Assembly (NCBI GenBank): GCA_900473185.1
Contig: UCKU01000010.1
Location: 127,050-172,619, forward strand
DNA length: 45,570 bases
Source: Hyphomicrobiales bacterium
GTDB taxonomy: Bacteria; Pseudomonadota; Alphaproteobacteria; Rhizobiales; Rhizobiaceae
Reading direction: 5' to 3'
In this document: positions 26,815 to 34,637 of the stretch, in pieces
How positions within the stretch are numbered: position 1 is the stretch's first letter
Layout: every line of letters starts with the position of its first letter
Made by a program: the position numbers and the translations under genes
The notes under the pieces: generated by a model
The model's input: the letters and a program-made list of their open reading frames with translations, nothing else
What the model was told of the DNA's origin: nothing
The model's database searches: none

Positions 26815-28064
26815 ATTTCCCCCTTACCTCCAGACCACGCGTGATGCAGAACCCGGACGGCCTGGACCAGGTCATCCGGATTCATCGCCTCGTCCGGATT
26901 GTGGCTTCCGTTCCAATTGCGCAGAAACACCATGACCGACTCCCAGCCGGCCTGGGCGAAGGCGGCCGCATCGTGTCCTCCGCCCGACAGCATGAATCGA
27001 GGCTTCAGGTCGAAGGCGGCAGCCGCAGCGGCTATTGTGTGGCCGAGTTCGGAGGACAGGCGTGTCGGCTGGCTGCGCGACTGGGCGCCGACGACGACCC
27101 GTACCCCTCTTGCCTTCTCGATCTTTTCGATCTCGTCCTGAAAGATCCGATCGACCCGTTCGAGAATTGCCATATCGTCGCTGCGGATATCGACACAGAA
27201 ATCGACCCGACCTGGAACCTTGGCGAAGGCATGTTCGGTTGTCGCCGCATCGACGCGACCGAAGGTGACCGCAAGGTCCTGCCCTTCTTTAAGCATGGCA
27301 CCCCAGGCCTCATCCATAGCGACGATGAGATCGGCCAATGCAAATACGGCATCCGATCTGGCGGCGCGCGGCGCTCCGCCAGAATGAGCCCATATGCCCT
27401 CGATACACGCGTCCCGATAACGCAAGCCGCCGCGCACGCCGTGAACGATCCCGAAAGCTTCGGCAGCTTTGTCGAGGACCGGGCCCTGTTCGATATGCAG
27501 TTCGACGAAGCGGGCGGGCGCAAGACCCCGGCTACGCAGCACAGCACCCGGATCGCCGCCCTGTTCAAGCATGTGGTCGGCAAGGGTGCGGCCGCTATCG
27601 GCCCGCTTGGCCTGCATTTCTGGTGCCGTCAGGCGGCCAAGCGCTGCACGGGAGCCGACGTAGGAGACCGGAAACCATACGCTCTCCTCTGCCCGGGTTA
27701 TGGTCACGACGATATCGGCAGGCGGTGCTTCGCCGCTCCTTGCGAACGCGGTTGCCAAGGCCATGGCGCCGACGACGCCGGCCGTGCCGTCATAGGCGCC
27801 GCCCATCGGAACTGTGTCCAGATGCGAGCCGACGTGAAGCGCAGGTGCGTTTCGATCCCGGCCCGGCAGACGTGCAAAGAGGTTGAGCGCCGCATCGCGC
27901 GTGACTTGAAGGCCAAGCGCGTCGGCGTCCTCGGCAATCACGCGGTGAGCATCGCTTTCCAGACTGCTGTAGGACGGCCGGGTGTATCCCGGACCCGGGG
28001 CAGAAATAGCGTTGATCTTTTCCAGCAGCCGCTCGACAGTTGCTTTGATCAGCTTCTCGGTCAT
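26811..28064 (-). CDS. M20-family amidohydrolase (N-carbamoyl-L-amino-acid hydrolase/allantoate amidohydrolase-like)
   Basis: A 417-residue metal-dependent hydrolase. Metal-site segments are visible: SHLDTVPMGGAYDGTAGV, then RAEESVWFP (the Glu pair), then ELHIEQGP; a late His in NGSHNPDEAM completes the site. GGGHDAAAF is the substrate-side loop. Enzymes of this group remove carbamoyl, ureido or acyl groups from amino acids. It overlaps both neighbours by 4 bases. In this locus it would release a free amino acid from an N-substituted intermediate, possibly one opened by the PxpABC enzyme (inference). Confidence 0.9.
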   Translation of the reverse strand: MTEKLIKATVERLLEKINAISAPGPGYTRPSYSSLESDAHRVIAEDADALGLQVTRDAALNLFARLPGRDRNAPALHVGSHLDTVPMGGAYDGTAGVVGAMALATAFARSGEAPPADIVVTITRAEESVWFPVSYVGSRAALGRLTAPEMQAKRADSGRTLADHMLEQGGDPGAVLRSRGLAPARFVELHIEQGPVLDKAAEAFGIVHGVRGGLRYRDACIEGIWAHSGGAPRAARSDAVFALADLIVAMDEAWGAMLKEGQDLAVTFGRVDAATTEHAFAKVPGRVDFCVDIRSDDMAILERVDRIFQDEIEKIEKARGVRVVVGAQSRSQPTRLSSELGHTIAAAAAAFDLKPRFMLSGGGHDAAAFAQAGWESVMVFLRNWNGSHNPDEAMNPDDLVQAVRVLHHAWSGGKGEI

Positions 28065-29008
28065 ACGGCTAACTCTGCGGGATTGTTAAGTGCGGTGGCT
28101 GGACGCTCACCGGAAAGAGCGGTCAGCACGTTTCTTGCCGAAGCAACCGCAACGCGGCGCAAAGCCGCCTCGGTTGTTCCGCCAAGATGTGGCGTGAAAA
28201 TCACCCGGTCGGTCGCGGCCAGCGCCCCTAGTGGGGCGTCATGGGTGTAGACGTCCAGGCCTGCCGCGGAGATCCGTCCGGCCTTGATGGCGGCGACAAG
28301 CGCCGTTTCGTCGACTAGCCCAGCACGAGCGGTGTTGACGAGGATCGCTCCGTGCTTGACGACCGAGAGGGCCTCTTTGCCGATCAGATGCTGCGTCTCG
28401 GGACGCAGCGGTGTATGCAACGAGACAAGATCCGCCTGCGACAGGCCGGCGTCGAGGCTGGCAACCCGCTCGAAGCCCTGAAGGTCGGAAACGCGCGGCG
28501 AATACACGAGCACGCGCATATCGAGCGCGGCCTTGAGCATATGGCCGAACCCCGCACCGGTGGCACCAAAGCCAACAATCAGCGCAGTCCTGCCCGAAAG
28601 TTCACAGAAGGTTTCACGTTCGCGAAAGCCGTGTAGGCCTGCTCGCACGTTGCGATCGGCGGCGGGAACACGCCGGGCGGCAGCCAGCGCCAGTGCAAAC
28701 GCCAGTTCGGAGACGGAGCGCGCGTTGGCGCCCGGCGTATTGCAAACAAGAATACCCTTCCGCGATGCGGTATCCTTGTCGATCGCATCATGGCCGGTGC
28801 CGTGGACGACGATGACGCGAAGGCGATCGCTGGCCTCAATTGCCGCAGCGGACAGCCCGGCATCGCGGGTGATCACCGCATCGCAGCCTGCGATCATGCG
28901 CGTGGCAGTCTCCATATCCGGCTTCGGACACAGGACCGGCTCGACGCCAGCCTGGCGAAGCAACTCCAGCCCATCGGCGTGAACCGGCTGAACGATGAGG
29001 CATCTCAT
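28061..29008 (-). CDS. D-isomer-specific 2-hydroxyacid dehydrogenase
   Basis: A 315-residue NAD(P)-dependent enzyme. It has the cofactor motif GFGATGAGFG near residue 147, the substrate Arg in LVNTARAGLVDE and the catalytic His in FTPHLGG. The acid usually partnering the His (LDVFEEEP in most members) reads LDVYTHDAP here, so its identity is altered. These enzymes interconvert 2-oxo acids and D-2-hydroxy acids. Together with the D-amino-acid aminotransferase of the facing unit it could handle the carbon skeleton left after deamination. Four-base overlaps join it to the GntR and M20 genes. Confidence 0.92.
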   Translation of the reverse strand: MRCLIVQPVHADGLELLRQAGVEPVLCPKPDMETATRMIAGCDAVITRDAGLSAAAIEASDRLRVIVVHGTGHDAIDKDTASRKGILVCNTPGANARSVSELAFALALAAARRVPAADRNVRAGLHGFRERETFCELSGRTALIVGFGATGAGFGHMLKAALDMRVLVYSPRVSDLQGFERVASLDAGLSQADLVSLHTPLRPETQHLIGKEALSVVKHGAILVNTARAGLVDETALVAAIKAGRISAAGLDVYTHDAPLGALAATDRVIFTPHLGGTTEAALRRVAVASARNVLTALSGERPATALNNPAELAV

Positions 29009-29649
29009 TGCGCCATCCTCTCGAGGGATAGCGCCAGCCTTTCGAGAATGGCATCGCGCGCATGGGCGATATGTTCGGCCATCAGGACGCTCGCTCGTTC
29101 ACCGTCGCCCGATCGCAGAGCCTCGAGCATTTCCAGATGCTCCTCGCAGCTTTTCAAAAAACGGTGCGGCAGGTTGCTGTGGTCGAACATGCAGGTGCGG
29201 CGGCGCAAGTCGGCGATGGTGCTGACCATCACGTCGCTGCGGCTCGAAAGCGCAATGGTCCGGTGCAGGTCATCGTCTACCCGACGCTGCTCATCCTCTT
29301 CGCCCGGGCCGTGGCGCTGCAGGTGACGAACCCGTTTCTCCAACTCGTCAAGCACGGACACCGGAATCGACGTTGCCTGTCGGATGCAATAAGGCTCCAA
29401 TACCCCGCGCAGGAAAAAGATCTCCTCTATCTCGGCAACCGTCAGCGTTCGTACCTTCAGAAAGCGGCCATCCTGTTCGGCAAGGCCCTCGGCCTCAATC
29501 CGCTTTATCGCCTCGCGCACCGGCGTGCGCGACATGTCCAGCGTGTCGCCCAGCTTTGCTTCCTGCAGCGCATCGCCAGGCATCAGTGTGCCCGAGAGGA
29601 TCATCTCAATGATCTTTCCATAGGCCTGTTGAGCAAGCGGTTGGCTCAA
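29005..29649 (-). CDS. GntR-family regulator, FadR subfamily (regulator 2)
   Basis: A 214-residue regulator with an N-terminal winged helix (QPLAQQAYGKIIEMILSG to SRTPVREAIKRIEAEGLA) and an FCD domain (DDDLHRTIALSS; EEHLEMLEAL; EHIAHARD). No ATG lies where the DNA-binding domain must begin. A TTG at 29649 overlaps the pxpC stop as TTGA, the same coupling geometry as the other junctions of this operon, and is taken as the start. Longer frames upstream run into pxpC and are rejected. It is about as long as regulator 1 and is the second GntR gene in a single operon. Confidence 0.9.
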   Translation of the reverse strand: MSQPLAQQAYGKIIEMILSGTLMPGDALQEAKLGDTLDMSRTPVREAIKRIEAEGLAEQDGRFLKVRTLTVAEIEEIFFLRGVLEPYCIRQATSIPVSVLDELEKRVRHLQRHGPGEEDEQRRVDDDLHRTIALSSRSDVMVSTIADLRRRTCMFDHSNLPHRFLKSCEEHLEMLEALRSGDGERASVLMAEHIAHARDAILERLALSLERMAQ

Positions 29650-30617
29650 TGCAGTATCTCTCCCGGTTGATTGTCGCTTCTCGGCTTTGCGACCAGATTT
29701 GCAATGATGTCCCGCAAAGCCTGCCGTTCGCCGATCAGCAGCTCCTCGGCCTGTTGCTGTGAAACGCGGGCAAAGCGGATCGCTTGACCACTCACGACCT
29801 GAGCCAGCCGAGGCAAATCGACAGACGCCACCGTGGCGATTTTCGGATAGCCGCCAGCCGTCTGCCGCTCCGCCATCAGCACAAGCAGCCTTCCCGAGGC
29901 CGGCACCTGAATGGAGCCGGGACAAGTGCCGTCCGAAACGATATCGTGCCCAGCGGCTGCCTGGATCGGGGACCCGTCCAACATCTGCGCCATCCGGTCG
30001 CGGCGGGCAGAAACGATGAAAGGCGCCTCCAGAAGCGTCTCCTGGGCATCCGCGGAGAAGTAATCATCCTGAGGCCCGTAAATGATCTGTATAGGCCGCG
30101 CATTCCGCCGCCACGGTTGCCGCAAGGTGAGATTGGCCGACGTGACGGCCTCGCCGAGCGGCAGGCGGTCGCCGATCTGCAATCGACGTCCCTCGTGACC
30201 ACCGAGCCCGGTGCCGAGATGTGTGGAGCGCGAACCAAGCACCGGCGCGACGTCGACGCCGCCGGAGATCGCGAGATATCCCCAGACACAATCCCGCAGG
30301 GCGCCGACAGTCAGCGTCACCCCCGGCAACAGATCGTAGCTCTCCCAGGGATAGACTTTCATACCGTCGAGTCGGATATCGACATCACCGCCCGTTACTG
30401 CGAAGCGTACCGGCCAGCCGACGGTAAAGCTTCCGCCCACACCTGCAAATTCCAGCGCCGCGGATGTCGGCTCATTGCCGACGAGAGCATTGGCGATCCG
30501 AAAAGATGGCGCATCCATGGGGCCAGAACCGGACACGCCGGCATGCTGAAGGCCTCTTCGCCCCAGGTCCTGAACCGTCGTCATCGGCCCTATCTGTTGG
30601 ATGTCAAGAAAGGTCAT
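29646..30617 (-). CDS. pxpC: 5-oxoprolinase subunit PxpC-like (biotin-dependent carboxyltransferase/AHS2 family)
   Basis: A 323-residue protein of the allophanate-hydrolase-subunit-2 (KipA) family. The opening VQDLGRRGLQHAGVSGSGPMD and the block ALEFAGVGG are diagnostic; VWGYLAISGGVDV and LGSRSTHLGTG follow. With PxpB and PxpA it forms an ATP-dependent enzyme that opens 5-oxoproline (pyroglutamate) to glutamate in many bacteria. Here the ring substrate may differ, because the surrounding enzymes are not those of simple glutamate metabolism. It overlaps both pxpB and the GntR gene by 4 bases. Confidence 0.9.
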   Translation of the reverse strand: MTFLDIQQIGPMTTVQDLGRRGLQHAGVSGSGPMDAPSFRIANALVGNEPTSAALEFAGVGGSFTVGWPVRFAVTGGDVDIRLDGMKVYPWESYDLLPGVTLTVGALRDCVWGYLAISGGVDVAPVLGSRSTHLGTGLGGHEGRRLQIGDRLPLGEAVTSANLTLRQPWRRNARPIQIIYGPQDDYFSADAQETLLEAPFIVSARRDRMAQMLDGSPIQAAAGHDIVSDGTCPGSIQVPASGRLLVLMAERQTAGGYPKIATVASVDLPRLAQVVSGQAIRFARVSQQQAEELLIGERQALRDIIANLVAKPRSDNQPGEILH

Positions 30618-31339
30618 TGCAGCGCCATCTCCCCGACAGCCTGCCCAGCGGCCACCGATCGAGCGACAACCGCGGCTTCCTCTTCGCTGACAGGCCTGAA
30701 ACTCACCCGATCGCCTGCCCGAAGCAGGAACGGCGTGGCCCGTGCAGGATCAAAAAGCCGCAGCGGCGTCCGGCCGATGAACCGCCAGCCGCTTGGACCG
30801 GGAACGGAATTGATACTTGCCTGCTTGCCGCCGATACCGATGGCGCTCGCCTCAATTCTCTGCCGGGGCGTAGCAAGACGGGGCGTATGAAGTATCTCTG
30901 GCAGCCCGCCGAGATAGGCAAAGCCGGGCGCAAACCCGATCATGTAAACGCGATATTCAACCGACGAATGAAGTTCAATAAGCTGGGAGGCCGTGAGTTC
31001 TTTCATGGCCGCGAGGTCCTGTAGATCCATCCCCACCGTTCCGCCATAAACGACCGGAATGTCAAAGCGCCGTGAAGGACTGTCGCCAATGACAAGACCG
31101 TCCAGCCGGTGCCACAATTCCGCCGCAAGACCCCGCCCGCGAACGATCTCGGGATCATAGGCAACCATAAGCGAGCGGTAGGTCGGCACAAGTTCCTCGA
31201 CGCCATCGATCGGCACATCCGTCAGGCTCTGCGTCAGCGCGATGACACGCTGGCTGATCACCTCATCAATGATGTCGGAAAGCTCAACGGACAAGGCGCT
31301 GTCGCCGCAAGCAAGAATGCGCGGAAACGTTTTGGCCAT
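30614..31339 (-). CDS. pxpB: 5-oxoprolinase subunit PxpB-like (AHS1/KipI family)
   Basis: A 241-residue AHS1-family protein. Typical blocks are CGDSALSVELSD at the start, VEELVPTYRSLMVAYDP, DIPVVYGG, the phosphate-loop-like YMIGFAPGFAYLGGLP and TPRQRIEASAIGIGGKQ. The start at 31339 follows AAGGGATC; a longer in-frame extension is rejected. It is the first gene of the long minus-strand operon and diverges from pxpA across a 184-base control region. It would bind ATP and partner with PxpC. Confidence 0.92.
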   Translation of the reverse strand: MAKTFPRILACGDSALSVELSDIIDEVISQRVIALTQSLTDVPIDGVEELVPTYRSLMVAYDPEIVRGRGLAAELWHRLDGLVIGDSPSRRFDIPVVYGGTVGMDLQDLAAMKELTASQLIELHSSVEYRVYMIGFAPGFAYLGGLPEILHTPRLATPRQRIEASAIGIGGKQASINSVPGPSGWRFIGRTPLRLFDPARATPFLLRAGDRVSFRPVSEEEAAVVARSVAAGQAVGEMALQ

Positions 31340-31405
31340 CGTGCGCCGATCCCTTTCATCCACTACAGGCAGGTGCGATTCACACCTGGTTTTGGCTATT
31401 GCTAT

Positions 31406-31417
31406 TTCAGTATACCA
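31406..31417. promoter_or_regulatory. GntR-type operator candidate B in the pxpB/pxpA divergent region
   Basis: TTCAGTATACCA is identical to the sequence at 22861-22872. On the opposite strand it reads TTGGTATACTG and is preceded directly by TTGACATACAG, an 11-base near-repeat (8 of 11 identical), so two sites may be in tandem. It lies 67 bases before pxpB and 107 bases before pxpA. Confidence 0.6.
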
Positions 31418-31523
31418 ACTGTATGTCAACTAGATCCGCTGTCAACCCGATGCCACAAAATGCAACCGCGCGGGAACAGTTCTATTGCCGGAAAGCAGGC
31501 GCACCCTGCAAGGAGTCTTTCGC

Positions 31524-32297
31524 ATGGCAACCGTCGATCTCAATTGTGATATGGGGGAAAGCTTCGGCGCCTACACGATTGGCGATGACAAGGCGATGCT
31601 AGAGCTCGTCTCTACCGCAAACATCGCCTGCGGCTTTCACGCGGGCGACCCGGTAGTGATGCGCGACACAATTCTGGCCGCCAAGGCTAAAGGCGTGGCG
31701 ATCGGCGCTCATCCTTCGTTTATGGATCTCTATGGGTTTGGCCGCCGGCGCATATCCGGCGAGCGCCCGGAAGATCTGGAAGCGCAGATCATCTATCAGA
31801 TTGCCGCGATGCAAGGCATGGCGTCGGCTCTTTCCTGGCCGATGACCCATGTCAAGACCCATGGATCCCTCGGCAACATGGCAGCTGTCGATGCTGAACT
31901 CGCCGCGGTCTGCGTTCGCGCCATCAAGGCTGTCGATCCGACGCTGGCGTTCGTTACCCTTCCCTATTCGGAGACGATGAAGGCGGCCGAGAAGGCCGGC
32001 CTTCGCGTGGTCTATGAGGTCTATGCCGACCGGACCTATGACGACGCGGGCATGCTGACATCCCGCCAGATCGAGGGATCGGTCATTCACGATCCGCAGC
32101 AGAGCGTCGCTCAGGCTCTGTCGATGATTCGGGACGGCATTATCCCGACCGTGGGCGGAAGGAAGCTGCCGGTCGCTGCGGCAACGATCTGCGTTCATGG
32201 CGACAATCCCGGCTCCGTTGCGACGGCACGCGCCTTGCGCACGGCGCTCGCCGATCACGGCATCGATATCGCTCCCTTTGCAAAGCCCCTTTCCTGA
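31524..32297 (+). CDS. pxpA: 5-oxoprolinase subunit PxpA-like (LamB/YcsF family)
   Basis: A 257-residue member of the LamB/YcsF family with the unmistakable start VDLNCDMGESFGAYTIGDD, followed by SANIACGFHAGDP-like TANIACGFHAGD, KAKGVAIGAHPSFMD and VKTHGSLGN. The His/Asp residues in these blocks form the presumed metal and active site. It works with PxpB and PxpC in ATP-dependent opening of 5-oxoproline-type rings. The start at 31524 has an AAGGAG site; an upstream in-frame start is rejected. Unusually, it is separated from pxpB/pxpC onto the opposite strand, with a D-amino-acid aminotransferase following after 14 bases. Confidence 0.94.
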   Translation: MATVDLNCDMGESFGAYTIGDDKAMLELVSTANIACGFHAGDPVVMRDTILAAKAKGVAIGAHPSFMDLYGFGRRRISGERPEDLEAQIIYQIAAMQGMASALSWPMTHVKTHGSLGNMAAVDAELAAVCVRAIKAVDPTLAFVTLPYSETMKAAEKAGLRVVYEVYADRTYDDAGMLTSRQIEGSVIHDPQQSVAQALSMIRDGIIPTVGGRKLPVAAATICVHGDNPGSVATARALRTALADHGIDIAPFAKPLS

Positions 32298-32311
32298 CTG
32301 AGGAGATCTTA

Positions 32312-33166
32312 TTGACCCGCACTGTCTATCTGAATGGCGCCTGGTTTCCCGAGACCGAGGCGAGAGTCTCCGTTTTCGACCGCGGTTTCCTGTTTGCTGA
32401 TGCAATCTACGAGGTCACTGCGGTAATCGGCGGCAAGTTGATAGATTATTACGGGCATGCCGCTCGTCTTCAGCGGTCGCTTTCAGAGCTCGGAATCGAC
32501 TGCCCGCTCTCGGAGGCATCGTTGCTTGATGTCCACCGGGACATCGTTCGCCGCAACCAGCTGGACGAGGGGCTGATCTATCTGCAGATCAGCCGTGGCG
32601 TTGCCGATCGCGATTTTGCGTATCCGGCCAATGCGCTTCCGACCCTGGTGCTTTTCACCCAGGCGAAGCCGGTACTGAACAATCCTCGCAGCGAAACCGG
32701 CCTTTCGATCGCCACCCTACCGGACTGGCGGTGGGAACGCCGGGACATCAAGACGGTACAGTTGCTCTATCCGTCGATGGCGAAGATGGAAGCCATGCGG
32801 CGCGGCGCGGACGATGCCTGGCTGGTCCAGGACGGCCTTGTCACCGAAGGCAGCGCCGCGACGGCCCATATCGTAAAGGCGGACGGGACCCTGGTCACGC
32901 GCGGTCTGTCCAATGCCCTGCTGCACGGGATCACCCGGGCAAGTATCATCGATCTCGCACGCAACGCAGGAATGGTCGTCGAGGAACGGGCGTTTTCCGT
33001 CGCGGAAGCTCAGCAGGCTGCCGAAGCCTTCATCACCTCTGCCACCAACTTCGCAACGTCGGTAGTCCAGATTGACGACTTCATCATCGGTGATGGTAAG
33101 CCAGGCCCCATAGCCGGAAGTTTGCGCGAGCTCTATACTGAGACATGCTTGGCTACGGCAATCTGA
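32312..33166 (+). CDS. D-amino-acid aminotransferase-like PLP enzyme (fold type IV)
   Basis: A 284-residue fold-IV aminotransferase, close in layout to D-alanine aminotransferase. It has SVFDRGFLFADAIYEV at 20-35, YLQISRG at 90-96 (as in D-amino-acid transaminases), the PLP Lys147 in RRDIKTVQLL, and TEGSAATAHIV for the phosphate and carboxylate site. It moves the amino group from a D-amino acid to a 2-oxo acid. The TTG start has a GAGGAG site. It is the second gene after pxpA. A D-configured or racemised product in the pathway is therefore likely (inference). Confidence 0.9.
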   Translation: MTRTVYLNGAWFPETEARVSVFDRGFLFADAIYEVTAVIGGKLIDYYGHAARLQRSLSELGIDCPLSEASLLDVHRDIVRRNQLDEGLIYLQISRGVADRDFAYPANALPTLVLFTQAKPVLNNPRSETGLSIATLPDWRWERRDIKTVQLLYPSMAKMEAMRRGADDAWLVQDGLVTEGSAATAHIVKADGTLVTRGLSNALLHGITRASIIDLARNAGMVVEERAFSVAEAQQAAEAFITSATNFATSVVQIDDFIIGDGKPGPIAGSLRELYTETCLATAI

Positions 33167-33331
33167 GAAAAAAGATACTCACCAGGATCCATTTTGGCCT
33201 CATCGTAAGGGCATCGGATAGGGGACGTCAAAGCCCTGCGTCTTGATGTTGGAGTCATCTAATCGCATGGCAAGCGTTTTTTTCAATATTCGCTTCTTCC
33301 GCGACTACAATGAGCTCCGGAAGGCGAACAG

Positions 33332-33703
33332 CTAAGCGCCAAGCCTCTGGTCTTCGGATGCGTCGCGTGAGCGTTTGCCGGAAGCAGGGTCGTCTTCGCG
33401 GTCGACATAGGGTCGCCGCATGATGGAGCTTCGCAGGGTGGGATGTTCCAATGTGGACGACGCAATCCGCTGTGGCAACGGTTGCACCCCAACACGCGGA
33501 ATCATCCTGCCTACGTCCCGGCATCGCGAATTCCGCAGCAACGGGGCTGCTGTATGCAGGGCCATCACGGCATTGGCCGCCGCCCAGGCCATAACCGCGC
33601 CACCGCCGAGGACAATCCACGCGAGATCGCCGCGGCGCAGCGACGGGAGCGAGCCCAGCACTTCCTGCTGCAGCAAGCTTAGGATGAGCCTGTCGTGCTT
33701 CAT
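33332..33703 (-). CDS. hypothetical protein with one membrane segment
   Basis: A 123-residue frame I do not recognise. The start at 33703 has an excellent ribosome site (GGGAGGA, 7 bases before the ATG), which argues for a real gene. Residues 1-24 are charged/polar, about 25-50 form a hydrophobic helix (LAWIVLGGGAVMAWAAANAVMA), and the rest is Arg-rich and polar. It lies 89 bases after the periplasmic-sensor gene on the same strand and may be the last gene of the sigma-factor unit. The C-terminal half lacks clear coding character, so the true end may differ. Confidence 0.45.
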   Translation of the reverse strand: MKHDRLILSLLQQEVLGSLPSLRRGDLAWIVLGGGAVMAWAAANAVMALHTAAPLLRNSRCRDVGRMIPRVGVQPLPQRIASSTLEHPTLRSSIMRRPYVDREDDPASGKRSRDASEDQRLGA

Positions 33704-33792
33704 TGATCATCCTCCCTGCCCGGCCGGCTCGCCATGCCCTGCCGCACCGGCATTCAGCGGCGGATTGTGTTCGTGTCATGGCTGGCCGGGCT

Positions 33793-34188
33793 TCAGGACG
33801 CGGATCTGCTCTTGCCGCGTTTCACCGCTGTCAGAAGATAATCCTGGATGACGGCCTGCAGATTGACGGTCGCCTCACGCACGTCCTTCATCGCGGCCTG
33901 GACGGCAACCTCGTCGAAGGGCGAAGCTGCGATCCTTGCGGCCAGACTGGTGCGGGCCCGACGAAGATCGCGCAATGCCGCGAAGGTGCGCGGCCGGTTT
34001 TCGCGCATGACGCTGCGAAATTCCTGCCTGACATCGGGCGGGTAAATGCTGGCGACATTCTCGAAGAGGCTGCGGGCTGACGCTCCTTCGCGCAAGTCAT
34101 GAGCGGCATAGCCGATCAAGAAGACGTTGAGCGCGACCGAAAGGCCGAGCAGGATAAGAACTACCGCCCAGATCGATCGCCGCGTCAT
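33793..34188 (-). CDS. periplasmic heavy-metal-sensor-like protein (CpxP/Spy-type helical fold)
   Basis: A 131-residue protein with one N-terminal membrane helix (residues 5-28) and a helical periplasmic part. LREGASARSLFENVASIYPPDVRQEF followed by LRDLRRARTSLAARIAA resembles the heavy-metal-resistance/periplasmic-sensor family. Such proteins often sit beside ECF sigma and anti-sigma genes and relay envelope or metal stress. It overlaps the candidate anti-sigma gene by 4 bases. The assignment is by general pattern; the metal ligands are not obvious. Confidence 0.7.
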   Translation of the reverse strand: MTRRSIWAVVLILLGLSVALNVFLIGYAAHDLREGASARSLFENVASIYPPDVRQEFRSVMRENRPRTFAALRDLRRARTSLAARIAASPFDEVAVQAAMKDVREATVNLQAVIQDYLLTAVKRGKSRSAS

Positions 34189-34637
34189 AGCGCATTCTCC
34201 GTGCCGTCATCGGGGGAAAGATCAAGAAGCCCGGCGCTTGCGGGTGAACCCGTGGCCAGCGCCAGTAGCTTCGCGTCGAGGGCATTGCCCTCAGCGGCCG
34301 CGAGCTGATAGCCGCCAGCAGCCAGTGCCAGGAACAGGAGCGCACTGCACGCTGTCATCGCCGCCGGCCGAAGCAGAAAGGCGAAAAGGTGCGTGCCGAA
34401 CGTCCGGCCCCGGTCGGCGTCGATGCGCGCCAGCACCTGGCTCACCATGTCGCGTTGGTCGGCATCGTCTAATGATGCTTCCAGAATCAGGCGATCCAGC
34501 GCCTCGTCCCGATCGGACAGCAAGTCTTCCTTTCCCGCGGACAGAAGCAGTGCCTGCTGCCGATAGGGTGCCGGCCACGCCGTGAGGTCGTTTCCAAAGC
34601 GAAGTGTCAGCTGCGCGAATTCGTCCTCTGTCATCAC
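34185..34637 (-). CDS. candidate anti-sigma factor (single membrane helix)
   Basis: A 150-residue protein directly after the ECF sigma gene, sharing GTGATG at the junction (sigma stop TGA overlaps). The N-terminal 85 residues are acidic and cytosolic, including a WPAPYRQQA segment; a membrane helix spans about 91-113; a short periplasmic tail follows. The usual zinc motif of ZAS anti-sigma domains (HxxxCxxC) is absent. Position, size and topology make an anti-sigma role likely, regulating the sigma factor by sequestration at the membrane. Either GTG 34637 or ATG 34634 could be the start. Confidence 0.7.
   Translation of the reverse strand: MMTEDEFAQLTLRFGNDLTAWPAPYRQQALLLSAGKEDLLSDRDEALDRLILEASLDDADQRDMVSQVLARIDADRGRTFGTHLFAFLLRPAAMTACSALLFLALAAGGYQLAAAEGNALDAKLLALATGSPASAGLLDLSPDDGTENAL

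Noticed and set aside
26841..28250. Plus-strand frame of 469 codons across the M20 gene
   Set aside because: Shadow frame; it spans two well-recognised minus-strand genes and has no recognisable motif.
33283..33495. CNRCH (heme c-type CxxCH) motif in an alternative frame of the hypothetical gene at 33332-33703
   Set aside because: A frameshift would be needed to join it to the well-started frame, no cytochrome context follows, and a single CxxCH can arise by chance in GC-rich DNA.
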